Assembly: GCA_046566095.1 (NCBI GenBank) | Contig: JBKHXI010000127.1 | Location: 1 to 20,473, forward strand | Length of the DNA: 20,473 nucleotides | Direction of reading: 5' to 3' | DNA from: CAMPJU01 sp046566095 | GTDB lineage: Bacteria > Pseudomonadota > Gammaproteobacteria > Xanthomonadales > Xanthomonadaceae | In this document: positions 6,099 to 12,427 of the stretch, in pieces | How positions within the stretch are numbered: the first letter of the stretch is position 1 | How the letters are laid out: every line of letters begins with the position of its first letter | Program-made: the position numbers and the translations under genes | The notes under the pieces: generated by a model | The model's input: only the letters and a program-made list of their open reading frames with translations | The model's database searches: none | Told to the model about the DNA's origin: nothing

Positions 6099-7120
6099 TG
6101 GCGAAGACGACGACGGTGGCGGTGCTCGGCGCAGGGTCGTGGGGCACCGCGCTGGCGGCGCTCGCCGCGCGCAAGGGCCACCGGACGACGCTGTGGGGCC
6201 GCGACCCGGAGGTGGTCGCGGCGGTGGCCGCGCGCCAGCAGAACCCGCGCTACCTGCCGGGCATCCCCCTGCCGGACACGCTGCGCGCCACCACCGACCT
6301 GGCCGAGGCGGTGGCCGGCGCCGGCCTGGTGCTGGTGGCGGTGCCCTCGCATGCGTTCGTGGAAACCGTACGCGCGCTGGCGCCGCACCGCCGCGCCGAA
6401 GCCGGCGTGGCCTGGGCGACGAAGGGCTTCGAACCCGGTTCCGGGCGGTTCCTGCACGAGGCCGCGCGCGAACTACTCGGCCCCGCAGTGCCGCTGGCGG
6501 TGGTCACCGGGCCCTCGTTCGCGCGCGAGGTCGCGGCCGGGCTGCCGACCGCGCTGACGGTGCACGCCGACCCGCCGGGCTTCGCCGCGACCGTGGCCGA
6601 GGTCCTGCATGGCCCGACCTTCCGCGCCTACACCGGCGACGACCTCGTCGGCGCGGAACTGGGCGGGGCGATGAAGAACGTGCTGGCGGTCGCCACCGGC
6701 GTGTCCGACGGCATGCAGCTCGGGCTCAACGCCCGCGCCGGCCTGATCACCCGCGGCCTCAACGAGATGCTGCGGCTCAACGCCGCGCTCGGCGGCCGCG
6801 CCGAGACCCTGATGGGCCTGGCCGGGCTCGGCGACCTGGTGCTGACCTGCACCGGCGACCTGTCGCGCAACCGCCGCCTGGGCCTGGCGCTCGGCCGCGG
6901 GGTGCCGCTGGACGAGGCGGTGCGCGAGATCGGCCAGGTGGTCGAATCGGTGCAGACCGCCGACGAGGTGATGCGCCTGGCGCGCCGGCACAAGATCGAC
7001 CTGCCGATCTCCAGCGCCGTGCACGCCGCCCTGCACGGCCGCATCACCCCGGCCGACGGCGTCCGCCGCCTGCTCGCGCGCGGCCAGAAGGCCGAGTTTC
7101 CGGACGGGCTGTTCGGCTGA
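6098..7120 (+). CDS. gpsA: Glycerol-3-phosphate dehydrogenase [NAD(P)+] GpsA
   Basis: GpsA reduces dihydroxyacetone phosphate to sn-glycerol 3-phosphate with NAD(P)H, supplying the phospholipid backbone, in the cytoplasm. The protein has 340 residues, normal for the family. The Rossmann motif GAGSWGTALA is at 11-20. TKGFEP follows at about 108-113, then VTGPSFA at 136-142. The catalytic lysine is Lys193 in GGAMKN, followed by GLNARAGLITRGLNEMLRL at about 209-227 and GLAGLGDLVLTC. The start is the ATG at 6098, overlapping the secB stop codon; the frame is open further upstream but runs inside secB. Translation is probably coupled to secB. No missing residues were noticed. Confidence 0.97.
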   Translation: MAKTTTVAVLGAGSWGTALAALAARKGHRTTLWGRDPEVVAAVAARQQNPRYLPGIPLPDTLRATTDLAEAVAGAGLVLVAVPSHAFVETVRALAPHRRAEAGVAWATKGFEPGSGRFLHEAARELLGPAVPLAVVTGPSFAREVAAGLPTALTVHADPPGFAATVAEVLHGPTFRAYTGDDLVGAELGGAMKNVLAVATGVSDGMQLGLNARAGLITRGLNEMLRLNAALGGRAETLMGLAGLGDLVLTCTGDLSRNRRLGLALGRGVPLDEAVREIGQVVESVQTADEVMRLARRHKIDLPISSAVHAALHGRITPADGVRRLLARGQKAEFPDGLFG

Positions 7121-7156
7121 GCCGGGCAGGCAATGATCGCGTTGCAGCCGGGGCGG

Positions 7157-7185
7157 TTGGCCTGGCTGTCATGGCGCGCTATGGT
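7157..7185 (+). promoter_or_regulatory. Possible sigma-70 promoter for the unknown exported protein
   Basis: TTGGCC (7157-7162), a 17-base spacer and TATGGT (7180-7185). The start codon is 35 bases downstream at 7220, with GGAG at 7208-7211. Promoter placement, ribosome site and start agree. Confidence 0.45.
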
Positions 7186-7219
7186 CGGTGACCGGACGCA
7201 ACGCAATGGAGTGCAATCG

Positions 7220-8458
7220 ATGGTGGGGATGAAGACTTGGGCAGGGACGCCTGGCGCGCGGTGCATGGGCGTGCTGGCCGCAGCGACAATGCTCGCCTGG
7301 TGTGCGCAGGCATCTGCGCAGGAACCGCTCGACGAGACCCGGTTCCTGCAACTGCAGGCCTGCCTGGACCTGCCCGGGGAACAGCGCCTGGCGTGCGTCG
7401 AACCGCTGGTGGGCGAACTTCCGCCGACGATCGCGCGCGGTTTCCGCGAGCAGGCCGATCCGGCGTGGCGGGCCATGGTCGAGCGCCAGGCCCAGGCGTG
7501 GGACGAGGCGATGTCGCGGCATGCGCATGCGCTGGCCGCCGCCGGTGGCGCCCGCAACCTGGCGGCCGCGGCCTTGCTGCTTCCCGATCAGCGCCCGGTG
7601 CCTTGGGAGCGACCCCAGGACAGGCCGCGGGTGGACGTGGCCGCTGCCTGGTACGCACAAGCACAGGCGCAGGGCGCGGACGACGCGTTGCTGGTCCAGA
7701 TCGACCTGTCGGCATGCGAGGAATTCCGCACCGATTGCCCGCCGTGGCCGGAACGGGTCGGCCGCGCCATCGCCCTGGCCCCCGGCGAGGGCGCCCACCG
7801 GCTCATGGCGCTGGGCGTCGCCGCGCGCCAGGACAATGCGGACGAGATGCGCGCACATCTTGCCGCCGCCGCCCGTTCCCCGGATCTAGATCACGGGGCC
7901 TACGGCTTCCTGCGCTTCATGGCAAACGCGACGCAGGCAATGGCGCCCCCGGAATTTGCCTTCAGCGAAGAAGAGCGCCGTGCGTTCCCCGATTTCGTGC
8001 GCGAGCAGGGCGACAACGGAGAAGGATATCCCGCGACATGGATATTGGGCCGATGGAGCGCCTTCGTTGGCCCCAGCCCGAAGGCGCTTTTCCAGACCTG
8101 CGGCTTTGGGCCCGGCGCCCTGGAGGTGGACGCCGCGACTCGCGCAGACTGCATCGCGGTCCTGTCCCGCATCGTCGACGAGATGCCCACGATGCTGGGC
8201 AACATGATCGCGCTGCCGCGCCTGGTGGAGCTGAGCGAGGGCAGCGACCGGCAGGAATACTGGCGCGAGCGCCAGCGCCGGTTCGCCTGGCTGCGGTCGC
8301 AGGCGTATCCGCTGCACGCGCAGCCTCCCATGCTGCCGGTTGCCGAGCACTTCGAACTTCTGCTCGAGTCGGGGGAAGTCGCGGCGGTCGAGGCCGGGCT
8401 GCGGCGGGCCGGCATCGATCCCGAGCCGCCCGCGGGCTGGCAGCCGGCCGAGGAATAG
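7220..8458 (+). CDS. Exported protein of unknown function with paired cysteines
   Basis: A 412-residue protein I cannot name. It begins with a signal peptide: a basic start, hydrophobic MGVLAAATMLAWCAQ, and a probable cleavage after ASA or SAQ near residue 34. The mature protein is mainly helical. Cysteines come in close pairs: LQACLDLPGEQRLACVE, LSACEEFRTDCPPW, and TCGFG with RADCIAV, as expected for periplasmic disulfides. The segment AIALAPGEGAHRLMALGVAA followed by HLAAAARSPDLDHGAY looks like a TPR-like repeat. It recalls exported hypothetical proteins that occur as paralogs in Lysobacter and Stenotrophomonas (recollection, not searched). The ATG at 7220 has GGAG eight bases upstream; the in-frame ATG at 7133 lies before the promoter candidate. 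Codons such as GGA, ATA and TAT are more frequent than in gpsA, hinting at lower expression or later acquisition. It seems to be a single-gene unit. Confidence 0.75.
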   Translation: MVGMKTWAGTPGARCMGVLAAATMLAWCAQASAQEPLDETRFLQLQACLDLPGEQRLACVEPLVGELPPTIARGFREQADPAWRAMVERQAQAWDEAMSRHAHALAAAGGARNLAAAALLLPDQRPVPWERPQDRPRVDVAAAWYAQAQAQGADDALLVQIDLSACEEFRTDCPPWPERVGRAIALAPGEGAHRLMALGVAARQDNADEMRAHLAAAARSPDLDHGAYGFLRFMANATQAMAPPEFAFSEEERRAFPDFVREQGDNGEGYPATWILGRWSAFVGPSPKALFQTCGFGPGALEVDAATRADCIAVLSRIVDEMPTMLGNMIALPRLVELSEGSDRQEYWRERQRRFAWLRSQAYPLHAQPPMLPVAEHFELLLESGEVAAVEAGLRRAGIDPEPPAGWQPAEE

Positions 8459-8473
8459 CCGCGCAGCCCTGCA

Positions 8474-8490
8474 CGCGCCGTCGCGGCGCG
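8474..8490 (+). terminator. GC hairpin after the unknown exported protein
   Basis: Arms CGCGCCG (8474-8480) and CGGCGCG (8484-8490), loop TCG, 16 bases after the stop codon. No T-run follows, so a terminator role is inferred from position only. Confidence 0.3.
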
Positions 8491-8566
8491 GACCGGCTGG
8501 CGCGTCCGGATGCCCCCCCGCGGCGAATCCGGTAGGCTGCGGCTTCCGCAGAACCGGAAGTCGCGC

Positions 8567-9196
8567 ATGAAGACGGTGCTGGTGGCCAGTTCCAAGGGCG
8601 GGGTCGGCAAGACCACGGTGGCGACCCATCTTGCGGCGCAATCGGCGCTCGCCGGCAAGCGCACGGTGCTGGTGGATGCCGATCCCCAGCGCTCCTCGAG
8701 CCGCTGGTGCGAGCGCCGCGCCGGGCTCGACAGCGCGGTGCTGCCGGTCGACGGCAGCGGCCGCAAGGCCTGGCACCGGCATGTCCCCGACGATGCGCAG
8801 CGGGTCTTCATCGACGCCGCCGCCGGGGCGATGGGCGACGACCTGGCCGGCTTCCTCGACCGCGCCGACGCGGTGGTGGTGCCGGTGCTGCCCTCGGCGC
8901 TGGACATCGAGGCGACCGTGCCGTTCCTGGATTCGCTCGCCCGCCACCCGCGGGTGCACCGCGGCAAGCTGCCGGTCGCGCTGGTGGCCAACAAGCTCCG
9001 GCCCTGGACCAACAGCAGCCGGCAGGCGCTGGAGGTGCTGTCCGGCTGGCCGGTGCCGGTGGTGGCGCAGCTGCGCGACAGCCAGGCCTACGCGGTGCTG
9101 GTGGGGCTGGGCAAGAGCCTGTTCGACTACCACTCGGCGCAGGTCCGCGAGCACCAGGCCGACTGGCAGCCGCTGCTGCGCTGGCTGCGGCATTGA
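8567..9196 (+). CDS. Orphan ParA/MinD-family P-loop ATPase
   Basis: A 209-residue cytoplasmic ATPase of the ParA/MinD/Soj superfamily, which positions DNA or protein cargo. The deviant Walker A motif KGGVGKTT is at 10-17, with both signature lysines. Switch-type motif LVDADPQRSSSRWCERR is at about 35-51, Walker B-like FIDAAAG at 81-87, and the base-binding LVANK at 139-143. It ends with a helical tail including HSAQVREHQADWQPLLRWLR. The ATG at 8567 has CGGAAG six bases upstream. It is shorter than chromosomal ParA (about 260) and has no parB or parS-like gene beside it, so chromosome segregation is unlikely to be its own job. Short orphan ParA proteins can position other machines such as chemotaxis arrays, secretion systems or carboxysomes. 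The cargo here is unknown. A TAGGCT at 8533 is a possible -10 box. Confidence 0.88.
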   Translation: MKTVLVASSKGGVGKTTVATHLAAQSALAGKRTVLVDADPQRSSSRWCERRAGLDSAVLPVDGSGRKAWHRHVPDDAQRVFIDAAAGAMGDDLAGFLDRADAVVVPVLPSALDIEATVPFLDSLARHPRVHRGKLPVALVANKLRPWTNSSRQALEVLSGWPVPVVAQLRDSQAYAVLVGLGKSLFDYHSAQVREHQADWQPLLRWLRH

Positions 9197-9214
9197 ACGC
9201 CGGGCCGGCGCGCA

Positions 9215-9235
9215 CCGCGGGCGCCGCGCCCGCGG
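9215..9235 (+). terminator. Strong GC hairpin after the ParA-like gene
   Basis: Perfect 9-bp stem: arms CCGCGGGCG (9215-9223) and CGCCCGCGG (9227-9235), loop CCG, 18 bases after the ParA-like stop codon. There is no T-run. It sits in the 139-base gap before sixA, which otherwise shows no clear promoter. Confidence 0.35.
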
Positions 9236-9335
9236 GCCCGGCCGCCCGGCCGCTCACGCGGCGTTGCGGCGGCGCGGGCATGCTGCCGGCAGACCGCTGC
9301 CGCGGTTTCCGCGCCCCGACCCGCCGGTGCCCTGC

Positions 9336-9815
9336 ATGAAGGAACTGATCCTGCTGCGCCACGCCCATGCCGAGCCCGCCCCGCCCGGCGGCGCGGACTT
9401 CGACCGCGCGCTGTCGCCCGAGGGCCTGGCCGAGGCCGAATCGGCCGGGCGCTGGCTGCAGGAACAGGCGCTGGTGCCCGACCGCGTGCTGTGCTCGCCG
9501 GCGCGGCGCGCGCGCGAGACGCTGGAAGGCGTGCTCGGCGCGATCGGCTATGTCGACCAGCGCCTGGAGCCGTCGATCTACGAGGCCACCGCCGGCATGC
9601 TCGCCGACCTGGCCGACGCGCACCGCGAATGCGAACGGCTGCTGCTGGTCGGCCACAACCCGGGGCTGGAGCGGCTGGCGGCGCTGCTGCACAGCGGCCA
9701 GTCCGGCGACTACCGCGGCATGCCGCCGGGCGCGGTCGCGGTGCTGGCCTTCGACGGCGAGGAAGCGCCGATCGAGCCGGGCGCGGCGCGGCTGGCGGCC
9801 TTCTGGTGGCCCTGA
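9336..9815 (+). CDS. sixA: Phosphohistidine phosphatase SixA
   Basis: SixA belongs to the histidine phosphatase superfamily. It removes phosphate from phosphohistidine; in E. coli its targets are proposed to be the HPt domain of ArcB and the nitrogen phosphotransferase protein NPr. The 159-residue protein is the usual length. The catalytic motif is LILLRHAHAEP with His9 as nucleophile (RH-x motif). The phosphate pocket continues with CSPARRARETLE (about 53-64) and LVGHNPGLERLA, with the second catalytic His at 107. The ATG at 9336 fits the family, which starts only a few residues before the first strand; no strong Shine-Dalgarno is visible. The next gene begins three bases after the stop, so sixA probably leads a transcript with yceI and the phospholipase-D-like gene. 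Confidence 0.9.
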   Translation: MKELILLRHAHAEPAPPGGADFDRALSPEGLAEAESAGRWLQEQALVPDRVLCSPARRARETLEGVLGAIGYVDQRLEPSIYEATAGMLADLADAHRECERLLLVGHNPGLERLAALLHSGQSGDYRGMPPGAVAVLAFDGEEAPIEPGAARLAAFWWP

Positions 9816-9818
9816 GCC

Positions 9819-10400
9819 GTGCGCCTGGCCTGCGCCGTGCTGGCGACCCTGTTGCTGGCGGCGCTTCCGCCCGGCGCCGCGGCGGCGCGCGAACAGGCGC
9901 TGGACCCGGCGCGCAGCCACGTCGGCTTCGAGATCCGGACCCGCTGGGGCCAGCGCCTGCACGGTGAGTTCGCCCGCCATTCCGGCGCGGTGACGCAGCG
10001 TCCGGACGGCCTGCGCCAGGTGCGGCTGGCGATCGAGGCCGCCAGCGTCGACATCCAGGGGCACGCGAACTACACCCGCTTCGCGCGCGGCGAGGGCTTC
10101 TTCGACGCCGCCGAGCACCCGCGCATCGAGTTCGTCTCCCATCCCTACGAGCCCGGCCTGCTGCGCGACGGCGGGCCCATGGCCGGGCGCCTGCGCCTGC
10201 GCGGGGTCGAGCGCGAGGCGGTGTTCCGGATCGAACCCGCCGGCTGCGAGCGCCCCGCGCTGGACTGCGACGTGGTCGCCAGCGGCAGCATCGACCGCAT
10301 CGACTTCGGGATGGACCGCTGGCGGGTGGCGATCCGCGACGAAGTCCGTTTCCGGCTGCGGGTGCGGCTCGCGCCCGCGCGCGACGGCGGCGGCCCGTGA
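9819..10400 (+). CDS. YceI-family exported lipid-binding protein (GTG start)
   Basis: YceI-family proteins have a lipocalin-like beta barrel that binds isoprenoid or other lipid tails in the periplasm. The 193-residue precursor has a signal peptide (MRLACAVLATLLLAALPPGA, cleavage near AAA at about 23). The family pattern then follows. It has LDPARSHVGFEIRTRWG, a strand-rich region with IEAASVDIQG, and FFDAAEHPRIEFVS (the usual F.D...(F/Y)P.I.F.S). It ends with VASGSIDRIDFGMDRW (the usual G.I.R.DFG). It starts with GTG three bases after the sixA stop. Its end overlaps the next gene by four bases (GTGA), so translation is likely coupled. Compared with the usual family its third block has EHPRIEF, a normal variant. 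The ligand cannot be told. Neighbouring lipid genes suggest an envelope role (inference). Confidence 0.88.
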   Translation: MRLACAVLATLLLAALPPGAAAAREQALDPARSHVGFEIRTRWGQRLHGEFARHSGAVTQRPDGLRQVRLAIEAASVDIQGHANYTRFARGEGFFDAAEHPRIEFVSHPYEPGLLRDGGPMAGRLRLRGVEREAVFRIEPAGCERPALDCDVVASGSIDRIDFGMDRWRVAIRDEVRFRLRVRLAPARDGGGP

Positions 10401-12301
10401 ACGGCGCAGCCCGCCTCGCGCTGCTGCTGGCGGCCGCGCTGGCGGGGCCGGGCTGCGCCACCCTGTCGCCGGCGCAGGCCGGGCGCGCCGCGGAGATCGC
10501 CGCGCAGGCGCGCAGCACCGCGGTCGAATGCGACCGCGCCGACGCCTGCGCCCGGCCCTCGCCGCTGCGCGCGCTCGGCGGCCGCGCCTTCGCCGAGTCG
10601 CAGCCGCAGGCGCCGCGCCACTACGCGCTGATCCTCGACGCCGGCCAGGACGCGATGCTCGCGCGCCTGGACCTGATCCGCAGCGCCACCACCCGGATCG
10701 ACCTGCAGACCTACATCTTCGACCAGGACGACGCCGGCCACCTGTTCCTGGACGAGCTGCTGGCGGCGGCGCGGCGCGGGGTGCGGGTGCGGGTGCTGAT
10801 CGACCAGCTCTCGGCGCTGGAGAAGGTCGAGACCCTGGCCGCGCTGGCCGCGGCCCACGCCAACTTCGAGCTGCGGGTCTACAACCCGACCTTCGGCCGC
10901 GCCCGCCCGAACTACCTGCACTACGCCGCCAGCGTGCTGTGCTGCTTCCGCCGCTTCAACCAGCGCATGCACAACAAGCTGCTGCTGGTCGACGGCGCGA
11001 TCGCGATCACCGGCGGCCGCAACTACCAGAACGGCTATTACGACTGGGACCCGGAATACAACTTCCGCGACCGCGACCTGCTGGTGGCCGGGCCGGTGGC
11101 GCGCGAGATGGACGCCAACTTCGAGGCCTTCTGGAACGACCGGCGCAGCGTGCCGGCCGCGCGGCTGGCGGACGTCGGCGGCTACCTGCTGCGGCACGGC
11201 GCGCCGCCGGTGTCGCATCCGCAGCCGACCGTGCCGCAGCGGGTGGCGGCGGTCTCCGCCGCCGCCGACGACGCGGACCTGGTGCGCGAACGGCTGGTCG
11301 CCCCGGCGCTGCCGGTCGGCGCGGTGCAGTTCATCGCCGACCTGCCCGACAAGCACCACGCCGAGGGCCCCGGCGCCGGCGACGCAGCCTCGCACGGCCT
11401 GTACCGGCTGATCGAATCGGCGCGCGAGGAGGTGCTGGTCCAGACGCCCTACCTGATCCTCTCCGGCGCCGCGCAGGACCTGTTCCGCGAGCTGCGCGCG
11501 CGCCCCGACCCGCCGCGGGTGGTGGTCTCCAGCAACAGCCTGGCGGCGACCGATGCGTTCATGGTCTACGCCCTCTCGCACAAGTACCGGCGCCGCTACA
11601 TGCGCGAGATGGGCTTTACGATCTACGAGTACAAGCCGTTCCCGGAGGATGCGCCGATCGACCTGGCGGCGACCGGGGCCCGATCCGCACCCGTGCGCGC
11701 GCAGATCCGCACCCAGTACCGTCGCGCGCGCGACGGCAGCGTGGTGCGCCAGCGCCTGCGCACCGAGACCCGGCCCTCCTATCTCGGCACCCGCGCGGTG
11801 ACTGAGCCGGTGCCGCTCAAGCGCGCCGGGGTGCGGATCGGCATGCACGCCAAGTCGCTGGTGGTCGACGAGCGCGTCGGCGTGGTCGGCACCCACAACT
11901 TCGATCCGCGCTCGGACAACCTCAACACCGAAAGCGCGGTGGTGGTGGACGACGCCGCATTCGCGCGCGCCCTGGCCGGCAGCATCCGCCGCGACATCTC
12001 CCCCGCGAATTCATGGGTGATCGCCCCGCGCGACAAGCCGCCGCTGTTCTCCGGCCTGGACTACTCGCTGGGAAAGGTCTCGGAGATGCTGCCGCTGTTC
12101 GACCTGTGGCCGCTGCGCTACGGCACCAGTTACGAGTTCAGCCCGGGTCCCGACTGTCCCACGCCGCTCGCCCCCAGCCACCCGCGCTTCCGCGAATGCC
12201 ATGAACCGGTCGGCGACTTCCCCGAGGTCGCGGTCGGGCCGAAGTGGCTGTACACGCGCATCCTGATGGCCTTCGGGGCCGGGCTGGCGCCGATCCTGTG
12301 A
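10397..12301 (+). CDS. Phospholipase D-superfamily protein, cardiolipin-synthase-like (ClsC type)
   Basis: A 634-residue exported protein with two phosphatidyltransferase HKD motifs. The first, MHNKLLLVD, has His192, Lys194 and Asp199, followed by GGRNYQNGYYDWDPEYNFRD. The second, MHAKSLVVD, has His484, Lys486 and Asp491, followed by GTHNFDPRSDNLNTE. Both are intact, so the enzyme should be active. Layout and the NFDPRS signature resemble E. coli ClsC (YmdC), which makes cardiolipin from phosphatidylglycerol and phosphatidylethanolamine. ClsC is about 470 residues, so this protein is longer, with inserts at about 250-330 and 410-480 and a C-terminal extension. The N-terminus is a signal peptide; GPGC at 17-20 is a poor lipobox (no Leu at -3), so lipidation is uncertain. 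The GTG start overlaps the yceI stop by four bases. Hydrolysis rather than transfer remains possible. Confidence 0.87.
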   Translation: MNGAARLALLLAAALAGPGCATLSPAQAGRAAEIAAQARSTAVECDRADACARPSPLRALGGRAFAESQPQAPRHYALILDAGQDAMLARLDLIRSATTRIDLQTYIFDQDDAGHLFLDELLAAARRGVRVRVLIDQLSALEKVETLAALAAAHANFELRVYNPTFGRARPNYLHYAASVLCCFRRFNQRMHNKLLLVDGAIAITGGRNYQNGYYDWDPEYNFRDRDLLVAGPVAREMDANFEAFWNDRRSVPAARLADVGGYLLRHGAPPVSHPQPTVPQRVAAVSAAADDADLVRERLVAPALPVGAVQFIADLPDKHHAEGPGAGDAASHGLYRLIESAREEVLVQTPYLILSGAAQDLFRELRARPDPPRVVVSSNSLAATDAFMVYALSHKYRRRYMREMGFTIYEYKPFPEDAPIDLAATGARSAPVRAQIRTQYRRARDGSVVRQRLRTETRPSYLGTRAVTEPVPLKRAGVRIGMHAKSLVVDERVGVVGTHNFDPRSDNLNTESAVVVDDAAFARALAGSIRRDISPANSWVIAPRDKPPLFSGLDYSLGKVSEMLPLFDLWPLRYGTSYEFSPGPDCPTPLAPSHPRFRECHEPVGDFPEVAVGPKWLYTRILMAFGAGLAPIL

Positions 12302-12427
12302 CCCGCGCGGCAGGGCGCGAACCGGTCCGGCCTGGAGTGTTTCCTTGTCCTGGCGACATTGCGGGCGGTGCAAGCCGGTGGCAATCTCGGCGTCGGGAAT
12401 CTCACCGGCTCCGACCAGGACTGGCTC
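12302..12427 (+). promoter_or_regulatory. Gap before the FG-GAP lipoprotein, with a GGNAATCTC direct repeat
   Basis: This 126-base gap holds two copies of GG(C/G)AATCTC, at 12380-12388 and 12395-12403, 15 bases apart. They end about 25 bases before the start codon. AGGA at 12417-12420 is the ribosome site of the next gene. No clear terminator or -35/-10 pair was seen. The repeats may be an operator. Confidence 0.25.

Noticed and set aside
7220..9196. Unknown exported protein plus ParA-like ATPase as a two-gene system
   Set aside because: A hairpin and a 108-base gap separate them, and one is exported while the other is cytoplasmic; same strand alone is not evidence of joint function.
10145..11896. 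583-codon open frame on the minus strand opposite the phospholipase-D-like gene
   Set aside because: His/Arg/Val-rich shadow of a gene with two intact HKD motifs on the other strand.
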